Positions 1 to 11,705 of a stretch of 64,000 nt of DNA are shown piece by piece. Origin of the DNA: Ramlibacter albus (lineage in GTDB: Bacteria > Pseudomonadota > Gammaproteobacteria > Burkholderiales > Burkholderiaceae_C); assembly GCF_014297445.1 (NCBI RefSeq), contig NZ_JACORU010000001.1, forward strand, positions 1,054,001 through 1,118,000. The letters are read 5' to 3'. How positions within the stretch are numbered: the first letter of the stretch is position 1; each line of letters opens with the position of its first letter. Position numbers and translations under genes: made by a program. The notes beneath the pieces were generated by a model. It ran no database searches, was not told where the DNA came from, and saw only the letters and a program-made list of their open reading frames with translations.

Positions 1-3569
<3,569 letters not shown>

Positions 3570-3571
3570 TG

Positions 3572-3595
3572 AAATGCCTACGAGCGTAGGCATTT
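3572..3595. terminator. First of two hairpins after gyrB
   Basis: A perfect 10-bp inverted repeat (aaatgcctac, loop gagc, gtaggcattt) begins two bases after the gyrB stop. It has a near copy 51 bases downstream. Only a short T run (ttt) is present, so alone it would be a weak intrinsic terminator. Confidence 0.65.
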
Positions 3596-3622
3596 CTCGC
3601 GTCGAACGGCTGAAACAGCCTG

Positions 3623-3650
3623 AAATGCCTGCGATCGCAGGCATTTTCTT
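3623..3650. terminator. Second hairpin after gyrB, with T-rich tail
   Basis: A perfect 10-bp stem (aaatgcctgc, loop gatc, gcaggcattt) runs into ttttctt, a better intrinsic-terminator tail than the first hairpin. The two hairpins share aaatgcct...aggcattt and may act as a tandem terminator closing dnaN-gyrB. Confidence 0.7.
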
Positions 3651-3878
3651 ATGAGGCATCCTGTTCGCTCTCCCGAAGATGTTGCGGTGCTGCTGCGCGC
3701 GGTTCGCAAGACTGCGGACGTGGAGCGGGGAAAGCCAACCGCGCGGCTTGGCTTGGTGCTCAAGCTGTTGACGGGAGCGGGCGTTGTACTGTTCGCCGAC
3801 ATTTCCGACTCGGCAGAGCAAGAGCTGGAGAGACAACGTACCAAGCTCGCCAAGAACGCAAGTGCGCCGTATGTGTAG
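3651..3878 (+). pseudogene. HipB/Xre-like antitoxin lacking its helix-turn-helix
   Basis: A 75-residue frame starts at the last base of the preceding terminator tail. The first part (RSPEDVAVLLRAVRKTA) matches the first helix of HipB-type Xre antitoxins. The next part (DVERGKPTARLGLVLKLLTG) matches the segment that normally follows the recognition helix. About 20 codons for the DNA-binding helices (the usual GLTQ...GVS region) are missing in frame between them. The alignment is by eye. It may be a remnant of a hipBA locus at the edge of the restriction island. No toxin partner is present, and vsr begins 14 bases later. Expression is uncertain because of the terminator. Confidence 0.55.
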
Positions 3879-3892
3879 CGTGCACGTCGATC

Positions 3893-4321
3893 ATGGCTGA
3901 CGTCGTCGACGCGGCCAAACGGTCGTCGATGATGGCCGGTATCGGGCCAAAGGACACGCAGCCCGAGCTGGCCGTCCGCCGCTACTTGCATGCTGCGGGG
4001 CTACGGTTCCGCGTGCACGATCGCCGCCTACCTGGCACTCCTGACATCATCCTTCCGCAGCACCGGGTGGCAATCTTTGTGCACGGTTGCTTCTGGCACC
4101 GACACCCTGGATGCCGCTTCGCGACTACGCCTTCTTCGAATGTCGAGTTCTGGCAGAAGAAATTCGAGGGGAACGTCCTACGTGACCAAATCAAAGAGGA
4201 TCTGGTCAGAATGTGCGGGTGGAGTCCTATCGTGGTCTGGGAATGTGAGACACGAACTCCCGAAAACCTTGAAAGCCTATTCTGGCGCGTGCTAGCTGAG
4301 TCTAATCATCAGACGCCCTAG
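3893..4321 (+). CDS. vsr: Very short patch repair endonuclease
   Basis: Nicks DNA 5' of the T in T:G mismatches that arise when 5-methylcytosine made by a Dcm-type enzyme deaminates, directing repair back to C:G. The residues line up with E. coli Vsr: Asp51 in GTPDIIL, His64 and Phe67-Trp68-His69 in FVHGCFWHRHPGC, and the C-terminal VVWECE strand. The 142-residue length is normal. It is convergent with the cytosine methyltransferase gene 85 bases away, the usual functional pairing. GC content is visibly lower than in gyrB, consistent with island acquisition. Confidence 0.95.
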   Translation: MADVVDAAKRSSMMAGIGPKDTQPELAVRRYLHAAGLRFRVHDRRLPGTPDIILPQHRVAIFVHGCFWHRHPGCRFATTPSSNVEFWQKKFEGNVLRDQIKEDLVRMCGWSPIVVWECETRTPENLESLFWRVLAESNHQTP

Positions 4322-4406
4322 GTCGTCTGGCGCTCATCTGTGCGGCACTCTGACCTACCTAGATCGCTCGTCTTCCGCTCAGTACTGCGCCACGGACGAT
4401 CAACAA

Positions 4407-5507
4407 TCAAGCAACTTTCGGGATTCGAACCTTTCGCTTCTGCACTTGGTCATTCTTCTTTTTCAGAACCGGATTCGAGTAGACGAGACGGAGCTCTTGT
4501 CCTGGGGCGCGCTTCTTTTGTCCCACGATCACTCTAAGATGCGGCGACATAGCTTCAGCGACAGCCTTAACTGCCGGAACGACAACAGAGTTTCCAAATT
4601 GCCGATAGAGCTGGGTATCCGAGACGACGAACTGAAAGTCTTCTGGAAAACCCATGAGCCTCGCGCATTCTCGCGGCGTGAGTCTTCGCGGATTTCTTGA
4701 TCGTCCTTGGTCCACAAGAATCTCCGAGCCATCTTTGTGGTACCTGGCAGAAAGTGTGCGAGTCGTGTCTTGCGGACCGACGAGTGAATAACCAAAGCCA
4801 TTTCCCGCTCGCTCATGCTTTCTGCGATAGTCCTGCAGATAAGTCCATAGTTTGTCGCTCAACGTGTACTTCGGAGAGACAGTTGACGCTGGTTCAAGTA
4901 TTTCCCGCAAGCGACGTTGTCCGGCGCCGGGCCAGCTCTCAGCGCCCCACTCGAATCGGACGTGGTGCTCCTTTGCGAACCCCACCATGAAGATTCGCTC
5001 TCGGTGCTGAGGCGTCCACCTCTTTCCGTCGATGACCATCGTGTGCAGGTCGTACCTCAGTTCTTCTTCCAGCACGTGCTTGATCACGCGATATGTATGC
5101 CCACCGTTATGAGATTGGAGGTTCTTGACGTTCTCCAATAGGAACGCGTGGGGGCGCTTGGCCTTCAAAATCTCCGCAATCCTGAAGAACAGCGTCCCCT
5201 GCGCATCACATGCGAACCCGTGTGCCCGACCAAGAGCATTCTTCTTCGAAACACCAGCGAGCGAGAAAGGCTGGCAGGGGAATCCCCCGACAAGAACGTC
5301 GTGCGACGGAATGTCCGCGATGTTCACTTCCCAAATATCACCAGCGATTTCTCGCTCTGGGACGCCGTAGTTCGCTGAATAAGTTCGTCGCGCGAATGGA
5401 TCCCATTCGCTTGTGAACACGCATTCGCCGCCGATCTGGTCGAACGCCTGGCGAATCCCACCAATGCCCGCAAAGAGGTCGATGAACGTAAATGTCGGTG
5501 TGGTCAT
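4407..5507 (-). CDS. DNA (cytosine-5-)-methyltransferase, Dcm type
   Basis: Transfers a methyl group from S-adenosylmethionine to C5 of cytosine. Conserved motifs appear in order: I (FIDLFAGIGGIRQAF, residues 8-22), IV with catalytic Cys78 in GGFPCQPFS, VI (ENVKNL, from about residue 125), VIII (QHRERIFMVGF) and X (QFGNSVVVPAVKAV). The target-recognition region lies between VIII and X. The basic C-terminal tail is rich in Lys and Arg. Specificity cannot be read directly. The adjacent vsr and EcoRII-N-type protein make a CCWGG-like site a reasonable inference. It is co-directional with the nuclease operon but separated by 69 bases, so it may have its own promoter. Confidence 0.95.
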   Translation of the reverse strand: MTTPTFTFIDLFAGIGGIRQAFDQIGGECVFTSEWDPFARRTYSANYGVPEREIAGDIWEVNIADIPSHDVLVGGFPCQPFSLAGVSKKNALGRAHGFACDAQGTLFFRIAEILKAKRPHAFLLENVKNLQSHNGGHTYRVIKHVLEEELRYDLHTMVIDGKRWTPQHRERIFMVGFAKEHHVRFEWGAESWPGAGQRRLREILEPASTVSPKYTLSDKLWTYLQDYRRKHERAGNGFGYSLVGPQDTTRTLSARYHKDGSEILVDQGRSRNPRRLTPRECARLMGFPEDFQFVVSDTQLYRQFGNSVVVPAVKAVAEAMSPHLRVIVGQKKRAPGQELRLVYSNPVLKKKNDQVQKRKVRIPKVA

Positions 5508-5520
5508 CGGAGTGTGGGGT

Positions 5521-5540
5521 GTGTATCCATACAGTGTATC
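5521..5540. promoter_or_regulatory. Direct repeat upstream of the methyltransferase
   Basis: gtgtatc occurs at 5521-5527 and 5534-5540, 13 bases apart, in the 69-base gap before the methyltransferase start at 5507. The position would suit a control site for methylase expression. No dedicated controller gene is visible, so the role is conjectural. Confidence 0.3.
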
Positions 5541-5576
5541 TCGTCGGGCTGCATTGTGGAAGTCCGACCAGTGAGC

Positions 5577-6410
5577 TCACTGCTTCAACCTTCGCGCGAG
5601 CTCTTCGACCTCCATTGGCGGATCGGATCGATGCAGCATCGCGTGACAGTTGGCGCAGACGGGGATCAGATCGGCCACCGGATTGACAAAATAGTCCTCC
5701 CCCATCTTCGACACTGGAACTCGGTGATGGACTTGGATGTAGCCCGAGCCCAAGTCTCCGTAGAACGCACCAAAGTCGAACCCGCACGCTTTGCAGACGA
5801 GGCCGTGGTGCGCAATGCAGGCAGCTCGATTTGCAGGACTTCGCTCGTAGCGATTCACTTCGATACGCGTCCGAGCTCCTTCAGGCAATCCACGAACATC
5901 ATCTTCTGCACTCACCACTTCCTCTGACACAAGGAGGGAAAGAGTAAGGCCCAACGCGACCGAGGTGCACTCGAGCACAGTGTCAAAGACGTCGTTGTCA
6001 GTAACCTTCGCGGCAACTATCCGTTTCGAGGCTTCGATCTCAATCTTCCGCCATGGCTCCGTTGTGGGCGCCAGTTCCGGAGCAGGCACTCCGTCCACCG
6101 CGACGTACACACGCGAGCCATCCCATTCCGCACTCGTCCGGAGCGCGGCAAAAGTCTTGAACGCTGAAGGATCGGAGCGCCACATCTGACGAATCAATCC
6201 AGCCGCGAAGTTGTCGGGGTGGAAAATGACTTCGACCTGTCTTATCGAGCGCGCAATCACAATGGAAAATCCGTTCCCGTCGGCTAAATCCGTGGGTCGG
6301 ATCACGGGAAACTTTCCGCCATCAACCTCTTGGTAGGAGGACGTTAGCGCGACTCCAAATCGCTCTTGCAGCACCCCGCATACGCGCGGCAGGTCGAACT
6401 CCTTACTCAT
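5577..6410 (-). CDS. HNH endonuclease, last gene of the restriction operon
   Basis: A 277-residue protein. The first 170 or so residues form an unrecognised alpha/beta region. The C-terminus carries an HNH nuclease module with Cys pairs CKAC and CANCH and the core HHRVPVSKMGEDY...NPVADLIPVCANCHAMLHR. The Cys4-His pattern is typical of zinc-stabilised HNH restriction enzymes. The ATG at 6410 shares its A with the TGA of the upstream GHKL gene (TGATG), so translation is probably coupled. Inference: it is the DNA-cleaving subunit of the multi-gene restriction system, with sites protected by the adjacent cytosine methylase. Confidence 0.88.
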   Translation of the reverse strand: MSKEFDLPRVCGVLQERFGVALTSSYQEVDGGKFPVIRPTDLADGNGFSIVIARSIRQVEVIFHPDNFAAGLIRQMWRSDPSAFKTFAALRTSAEWDGSRVYVAVDGVPAPELAPTTEPWRKIEIEASKRIVAAKVTDNDVFDTVLECTSVALGLTLSLLVSEEVVSAEDDVRGLPEGARTRIEVNRYERSPANRAACIAHHGLVCKACGFDFGAFYGDLGSGYIQVHHRVPVSKMGEDYFVNPVADLIPVCANCHAMLHRSDPPMEVEELARRLKQ

Positions 6411-8011
6411 CAAGCCTCACTCGGCTCGGTAGGAGGGTCGGGAAGGTCAGCTACCAGTTTTTTCAGATTGCGCGACACCTCGATCCGAAACTCCTCGAAT
6501 GCATCCTTATTGTCGTCATTCAGATTATTCAATTCGGCATTGGCCAGCGCCCATAACATATAGTCCAGTGCTTGGACCACGATGCTGTTTGCCTTGTTAG
6601 GCAGATACGCCTTCGTATAGTACGGATGCCCCAGATTCAACGAGACGGCGGGCCCCTTAGCTGCGTACGTAGGCTCCCATAGGGCCCCGTTTTCAAGACT
6701 GTCAGCCGTAACGACATAGACTCCCGCCGGCACTTGCGGGTCCACAATTCTGATTGTGGCGGTTGTCTTGCCCGACTTGTTCGAGACTTCGACTTTTCCA
6801 CTTGAAGGGTCGACGACTTGAACGGTGGGCGTTGATAGGCCCGGTGCCTTTTGATGAATCACGTTGCTAGATGGCGTATGCAAGAGCGCGGCCGTCCCTT
6901 TGGCCAAGCTTGCTGCGCCGCGCCTGTACCGAACTTCGGCCTCTCGCCGGGGGCCCGTTAGGAACTTGTCCCGCAGCCACTCGTAAAGGGCCTCGTTCAG
7001 CTGTATGCGCGATTTCTTGATGTCCACTTGGAAGGCGTCATCTAGCGTGTGATCGAAAGACAATTCCACGCGCAGAAGGCTGTAGTGTGGCTCCTGCTTA
7101 AACATCCCCATCCAATCTGGGCCATGTATAAGTCTATTTTCCCGGTACACGTAGACGCCTTGCCGCTCATTTGAGATTCGAGCCTCAACACGTGCTTCAT
7201 CGCTCGAGAATTCCTCTTTCCGTGGCAGGATAAAGGCGCGCACGAGGAATTTTGTGCGCTGGCCGCCGTTGAGTTCCACCTCCAATTCCTGCCTTGCAAC
7301 AGGCTCCTTTGTCTCGTTCAAGCAGAAGGGGTCCCACGGACGAATGGCTTGGCCGTTGACGCGTATTTCACACGTCTTTTCACGCGTGTCGGATGGATCG
7401 AGAAACCGCTGATAGACGAGCGCGATATGCTCGCCGAGCGCCGCCGCGACGCGGTCTAGCGCTTTCTTGAATGGCCGTCCCTGTTTGTCCTTGTATCCCT
7501 CGAGAAGGCGATCGACTTTCTCCCAGAGAACGACAGTCCCTGAGTGCGACGGCGCTACAGAGTCAAGTAGCCGCAGCTCGTCTACGCTCGGCGTGTCGAG
7601 CAGAAGAGACCAGGAATTAGCGGCGGCCATCTCCTCAAGATCCCACGTCGCCTTTAATGGCTTACCGCCAGCGACATGCCGAGACACCAAGGTGAGTCTC
7701 TTGCAGAACGCTGTTGATGCCGTCTTGAGCCCCAAGCCGAACTTCCCAAGGCTCTTTGCATGAGGTCTCCGCTTCGAGCCGTACTTCATAGCGTTGATCA
7801 GACCGTCTTGGTCCATGCCCACGCCATCATCGGCGACGGAGATCAATATGTCCCCGACAAAGTCGGCCGCAATGCGAACATCGATTACGTTCGCGCCCGC
7901 CGCAATCGAATTGTCAATGACATCGGCAACAGCTGTGTTGAAGTCGTAGCCCGTATCTCGAAGCCCTTCGGTGATTCGGGCAACATCAGGAGGAACTTCG
8001 ATCGGAGTCAT
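6410..8011 (-). CDS. GHKL (MORC-like) ATPase of the restriction operon
   Basis: A 533-residue Hsp90/MutL/gyrase-fold ATPase. The Bergerat motifs are the Asn box ADVIDNSIAAGA near residue 30, ADDGVGM, and GKFGLGLKTAS. A middle domain follows (SNERQGVYVYRENRLI, then DIKKSRIQLNEAL) that resembles MORC/MutL S5-type modules. The C-terminal region has a beta-rich segment and an acidic end. GHKL proteins related to MORC are known in restriction-modification neighbourhoods with SF2 helicases and nucleases (Iyer, Abhiman and Aravind 2008). The ATG at 8011 is preferred because aaaagga lies five bases upstream. The 3' end overlaps the HNH gene. Confidence 0.88.
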   Translation of the reverse strand: MTPIEVPPDVARITEGLRDTGYDFNTAVADVIDNSIAAGANVIDVRIAADFVGDILISVADDGVGMDQDGLINAMKYGSKRRPHAKSLGKFGLGLKTASTAFCKRLTLVSRHVAGGKPLKATWDLEEMAAANSWSLLLDTPSVDELRLLDSVAPSHSGTVVLWEKVDRLLEGYKDKQGRPFKKALDRVAAALGEHIALVYQRFLDPSDTREKTCEIRVNGQAIRPWDPFCLNETKEPVARQELEVELNGGQRTKFLVRAFILPRKEEFSSDEARVEARISNERQGVYVYRENRLIHGPDWMGMFKQEPHYSLLRVELSFDHTLDDAFQVDIKKSRIQLNEALYEWLRDKFLTGPRREAEVRYRRGAASLAKGTAALLHTPSSNVIHQKAPGLSTPTVQVVDPSSGKVEVSNKSGKTTATIRIVDPQVPAGVYVVTADSLENGALWEPTYAAKGPAVSLNLGHPYYTKAYLPNKANSIVVQALDYMLWALANAELNNLNDDNKDAFEEFRIEVSRNLKKLVADLPDPPTEPSEA

Positions 8012-8027
8012 GTGCATCCTTTTCAAA

Positions 8028-8465
8028 CTAGTATTTGATTACCTTCCAGCCGCCCGACAGCACTAGGACGGCCGACCCGAATTCGGGAACGTCTTCTGCC
8101 ACCCTCAACTTCTCCGTACGCCGAAGCTCAACTCTGTAGTTGCGTTGTTCGTCGTGCCAAAAACGCAGCTCGTCACCCTCCTTTGCATTCACCGCCCGAA
8201 GGAATTTAGTCATTCGCGTGAGACGGTACTCATTCCTGGTGCCGCCGAACTTCTTGTTGTTGTAGTAAATGAACGCGAAGTCCCATCTTTCATTGCTCGC
8301 ACCCTCCCGTACCGTGATTAGACATCGAGGATTTTTTTCAGCAGTGTTGAGTTTCGGAAAGAAGGCCAGGATTTCGGGGTCCAAGGGGACCAGAATTCCC
8401 GCCTGATGGCCCCCGGTGTCACCGACGTCGTTTGCTGAAAGTCGCTTTACAACCTGACTGCTCAT
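8028..8465 (-). CDS. Stand-alone EcoRII-N (B3-like) DNA-recognition protein
   Basis: A 145-residue protein whose N-terminus, RLSANDVGDTGGHQAGILVP, carries the signature of the EcoRII N-terminal effector-binding domain, a B3-like fold. In EcoRII this domain contacts CCWGG and is fused to a PD-(D/E)XK nuclease. Here the nuclease half is absent and the protein ends after one domain (GSAVLVLSGGWKVIKY). Its ATG overlaps the SNF2 gene stop by four bases (ATGA), and 16 bases separate it from the GHKL start. Inference: it is the specificity subunit of a multi-protein nuclease. The family call rests on the motif and length alone. Confidence 0.75.
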   Translation of the reverse strand: MSSQVVKRLSANDVGDTGGHQAGILVPLDPEILAFFPKLNTAEKNPRCLITVREGASNERWDFAFIYYNNKKFGGTRNEYRLTRMTKFLRAVNAKEGDELRFWHDEQRNYRVELRRTEKLRVAEDVPEFGSAVLVLSGGWKVIKY

Positions 8466-10651
8466 TTTTCCTTCTCACGGAGTAACGGTGAAACTTGGAG
8501 TGCTCTCGCCAGTGCTTCCGGCTCGATTTCGCCTCCATGGCCTGTTACTGCCTCCCCGGCAAGTAGGCGCTTGAAAGATGCGCGCTCCACGATAACGCTT
8601 TCGACGGTGTTCACGTAGTAGAGGTGATGCACCGTCACGCCTTTCGCCTGACGTCGCCTGTATGCTCGTGCTGTTGCTTGATCAGTAAGCGCCGGATTCC
8701 ATTCCGGGTTGTAGTGAATGACGTGGTTTGCCGCCGTGATATTGAGACCGACTCCAGCGGCCTTTGGATTCAGTAGCAAAACACCAGCTCCTGAGAACGC
8801 GAAGAACTCGTCAACAGTCGGCTGCCTACGTTCCACTGAGAGTCGCCCATCAATCGTTGCGACAAACGCGCTCGCGTCCATCGCAGTAATCGCCTCTGCA
8901 AGGCGATCAGCGACATCGAGATATGAAGTGAAAATCAGAGCCTTCTCGCCCAAAGCGAAGACCTCTTCTAGGATCTCCAGCAGGCGTGTCACCTTAGGAA
9001 ATTCGATGTCTCTCGGCAGCTCGTTCGTAGCAGAAGAGGGGTTTGCACAAAATATCCGCAACTTTCCCAGTGCCACCAATGCGCCCGCCCGCCCATATTC
9101 AGTCTGGATTTGTTTTCGCAGGGCCTCATACATCTCAGCCCAAGGGCTTTCGAGTTCCAGCGGTTGGGCGATATCTACTCTTTCCGGGAGATCGTTTGCC
9201 ACCTCCCGGACTCGCCTGCGGAGTAGAACCGGCGCTACAAGCAGTCCGACTCTTTCGGCATCGGCTAATTGATCTGCGAATTCTCTGCGAAAGGCGTCTA
9301 GGTCGCCGAGCAGGCGCGGGAGCGCAAAGTCGACGATTGACCACAGATCGTCAATCCGGTTCTCGAGGGGAGTACCGGTAATCGCAATTCCAACTCGCCG
9401 TGGAAGTCGCTTCACGGACGCCGTTCGCTGAGCGGCTGGGTTCTTTATGTTCTGCGCTTCGTCGAGTGCGACTACGTTCCATGAGATTTCGGACAGAAGA
9501 GGCTCGTCTCTCACGGCGGTCTCGTATGAAACAAGCGTTAAGTCAGCACCCAAGAGTCTGCTGGCAATCCCGTGTCGGTCTGATCCGCGATGAACATAAA
9601 CGGATAGAGAAGGCGCAAAACTCGCGATCTCACGTCGCCAGTTTTCCAGAAGCGTTGCGGGGGCAACTATTAGCGATGGTCGGCGACGTTGAATCGCTTC
9701 ATTGCACAACAGAGCGATGATCTGAAGGGTTTTACCAAGCCCCATTTCGTCGGCGAGCACGCAACCGATTGACTGATCGCACATTCGTCTAAGAAAACCG
9801 ACACCCTCAGCTTGGTACGGGTACAGCTTTGCATTCAGGTTCGGGAGTTCGTCGGCGCGCAGCGGCCGCTGCACCGACATCGCCTTCGCATCGCCCTTTG
9901 CCAAGTCGATCAGTTTGGCTGGAACGTCCGGTCGCGTCCGAATTGCGACAAGAGCACCGACGGGCTGCTGCTCCTGTTTCGACCCCAGTGTCGCACCAAG
10001 CCACTCTTCGAGCTGTTGGACTTGGCTGGTACTGACGGGAAACCATCGAGCATTGACGATTATCTGATCAGCGCCCGGTCGAAGAGATTCGAATATTCCC
10101 TCTGCGAGTACACCGCAGGTCAATTCGATTCCTCGCTCGGAGTCTTGAACCCTAAGGGCCACCTCGGCCGGGAATCGTGAAAACGTAAGATCAGCCAGCT
10201 GGTCGTGAGGGTGGGCCACGTCGTACCCCTCTACTACTCTCTGACCTTTGAAGACGATATCAAATATCGTCGTAGCGCCGACGCTAATCTGCACTCCGGA
10301 CTCGGTTCTTAGCGCTAGGCGCCCGCCCGACAGCATCCATGTTGCGGTCGCCAAATACCTACCTCCTCTTTCGCGGCTTGTCTCAGACGGCACGGTCTCC
10401 GCTATCCATGTATTAGAAAGGTAGTTGCCGATCTCCTCAAGTCCCCAACAAGGAAAAGGCCCGCTGGGTGCACGTCGCATGGGCGCGCCGGAAGTGCACT
10501 TTGTGGCCATTAGTTGTCGGAGGGCCGCGATTGAGCACGTTGGGTTAGTAACGGCGCCATCACCCGGTAGGTCGGTTTCCCCCTCTATGACCTCTTCACT
10601 GCCAGAAGACGAAGTTCTACTTCTTCGCAAGTCCCTTGGCACAATCCCCAT
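8462..10651 (-). CDS. SNF2-family DEAQ-box ATPase/translocase, first gene of the restriction operon
   Basis: A 729-residue SF2 ATPase. Motifs in order: Q-like AKLYPYQAEGVGFL, Walker A LADEMGLGKT (about residues 300-308), DEAQ box VALDEAQNIKNP, motif III ITGTPLENRIDDLW, motif IV LIFTSYLDVADRL, motif V NPKAAGVGLNITAANHVIHY and motif VI QATARAYRRRQ. The N-terminal 270 residues resemble the accessory region of bacterial SNF2 proteins but have no clear domain. Inference: DNA translocation coupled to the EcoRII-N, GHKL and HNH partners. Start: ATG 10651 follows a weak ggggg. A GTG at 10675 also fits but would nearly abut the divergent gene. Confidence 0.9.
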   Translation of the reverse strand: MGIVPRDLRRSRTSSSGSEEVIEGETDLPGDGAVTNPTCSIAALRQLMATKCTSGAPMRRAPSGPFPCWGLEEIGNYLSNTWIAETVPSETSRERGGRYLATATWMLSGGRLALRTESGVQISVGATTIFDIVFKGQRVVEGYDVAHPHDQLADLTFSRFPAEVALRVQDSERGIELTCGVLAEGIFESLRPGADQIIVNARWFPVSTSQVQQLEEWLGATLGSKQEQQPVGALVAIRTRPDVPAKLIDLAKGDAKAMSVQRPLRADELPNLNAKLYPYQAEGVGFLRRMCDQSIGCVLADEMGLGKTLQIIALLCNEAIQRRRPSLIVAPATLLENWRREIASFAPSLSVYVHRGSDRHGIASRLLGADLTLVSYETAVRDEPLLSEISWNVVALDEAQNIKNPAAQRTASVKRLPRRVGIAITGTPLENRIDDLWSIVDFALPRLLGDLDAFRREFADQLADAERVGLLVAPVLLRRRVREVANDLPERVDIAQPLELESPWAEMYEALRKQIQTEYGRAGALVALGKLRIFCANPSSATNELPRDIEFPKVTRLLEILEEVFALGEKALIFTSYLDVADRLAEAITAMDASAFVATIDGRLSVERRQPTVDEFFAFSGAGVLLLNPKAAGVGLNITAANHVIHYNPEWNPALTDQATARAYRRRQAKGVTVHHLYYVNTVESVIVERASFKRLLAGEAVTGHGGEIEPEALARALQVSPLLREKEK

Positions 10652-10678
10652 ACCACAGCCCCCGAAAGGCCCCACCCC

Positions 10679-11281
10679 ATGGCCCTCCTCCTCCTCGGCC
10701 TGTTGTTATTCCTAGGCGTCCACAGCACCCGCATCTTCGCCAACACCTGGCGCACCGCCACCGTCGCCCGTCTGGGCGAGCTGCCGTTCAAGGGCATTTA
10801 CTCGGTGCTCTCCATCGCCGGCTTCGTGCTCGTCGTCTACGGCTACGGCCAGTCGCGCATGCAGATGCCGATCTGGGACCCGCCCACGTGGATGAAGCAC
10901 GTCACCGCGCTGCTGATGCTGCCGGTGTTCCCGCTCTTCGTGGCCGCCTACGTGCCGCGCAACGCGCTCAATGCGCGGCTGAAGCACCCGCAGATCCTGT
11001 CGGTCAAACTGTGGGCGCTGGCGCACCTGCTGTCCAACGGCAACCTCGCGGACGTGCTGCTGTTCGGCAGCTTCCTGGTGTGGGCGGTGCTGGGTTTCCG
11101 GGCGGCGCGCTTGCGCGACGCGGCGGCCCTGGGCAGCCCGCACGACCCGCGCAGCACGGTGCCGGCGCCGGCGCCTGCCAGCGCGGGGATGACGGCGGCG
11201 ACGGTTGTCGTCGGGCTCATCGTGTATGTGGTGTTCGCGATGGTGCTGCACGCCATGTGGATCGGCGTGCGGCCGTTCTAG
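10679..11281 (+). CDS. NnrU family membrane protein
   Basis: A 200-residue integral membrane protein. The first helix LLLLGLLLFLGVHSTRIF, then RLGELPFKGIYSVLSIAGFVLVV, and GNLADVLLFGSFLVWAVLGF match the NnrU family. NnrU was named from nitric oxide/nitrite reduction regions, but most family members have no tested function. About five to six transmembrane segments are visible, with a Pro/Ala-rich linker before the last. Only 27 bases separate its start from the divergent island gene, so this start sits at the right edge of the restriction island and its promoter probably lies inside the SNF2 gene. Confidence 0.85.
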   Translation: MALLLLGLLLFLGVHSTRIFANTWRTATVARLGELPFKGIYSVLSIAGFVLVVYGYGQSRMQMPIWDPPTWMKHVTALLMLPVFPLFVAAYVPRNALNARLKHPQILSVKLWALAHLLSNGNLADVLLFGSFLVWAVLGFRAARLRDAAALGSPHDPRSTVPAPAPASAGMTAATVVVGLIVYVVFAMVLHAMWIGVRPF

Positions 11282-11346
11282 GCTGGTGCACGAGCGGATT
11301 GCTTCAGCGGACGGGCAGTCAGCGCAGCGTTCGGCTCAAGCGGCCG

Positions 11347-11571
11347 TTACGTTTGCACTTCGACCATCTGCCCGAACGAATGCGGAGGAGGGATCGGCAG
11401 GCCATCCTCCTTCATACCTTCAATGTGAAACTCAATTGCCTCGTGAATGAGCTGCGTGACTTCCTCGCGCGTCTTCCCGGCAGCCACGCAGCCTGCCAGG
11501 TCGGGCACATAGGCGCCAAACCCGGTGGGGCCTTCCTCGATGACGACGAGATACTGCACGCGAAACCTCAC
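11347..11571 (-). CDS. hicB: HicB-like antitoxin
   Basis: A 74-residue protein with the partial RNase H-like HicB fold: YLVVIEEG, GAYVPDLAGCVAAGKTREEV and IHEAIEFHIEGMKEDG. HicB proteins neutralise the mRNA-cleaving toxin HicA. There is no C-terminal DNA-binding domain, so it should not repress on its own. The GTG start at 11571 overlaps the stop of a short upstream frame that looks like the end of hicA (GTGA overlap), the coupling expected for hicAB. The toxin gene itself appears lost, leaving an orphan antitoxin. Confidence 0.8.
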   Translation of the reverse strand: MRFRVQYLVVIEEGPTGFGAYVPDLAGCVAAGKTREEVTQLIHEAIEFHIEGMKEDGLPIPPPHSFGQMVEVQT

Positions 11572-11627
11572 TTCCTGACCGCTGCCCGCTTACGAACGTT
11601 GCTGAGCGTGCGACACGGCACGGCCAC
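11568..11627 (-). pseudogene. hicA: Remnant of a hicA toxin 3' end
   Basis: After an in-frame TAA, 19 codons (VAVPCRTLSNVRKRAAVRK) run to a TGA that overlaps the hicB start. The pattern VxVP...TLxxVxxxAAV resembles the last strand and helix of HicA (VTVP...GTLRSIxxQAG). The catalytic His and most of the toxin are absent. Call made by eye on a very short fragment. Confidence 0.4.
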
Positions 11628-11630
11628 TCT

Positions 11631-11655
11631 TTAAGGTCACGAATTGTGATCTTAA
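11631..11655. promoter_or_regulatory. Palindrome A, operator-like
   Basis: ttaaggtcac and gtgatcttaa flank a 5-base spacer, a 10-bp inverted repeat with one mismatch. A second copy of the same architecture lies 75 bases downstream. Both precede the HD hydrolase gene. Confidence 0.5.
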
Positions 11656-11705
11656 AGACTCGCAGTCGGGTCTCTAGTAGGGCGTCAGGAGCTCAGGGCC
11701 GATCT

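Noticed and set aside
10652..10675. GTG start for the SNF2 gene
   Set aside because: ATG 10651 is the stronger codon. GTG at 10675 would leave three bases to the divergent gene.
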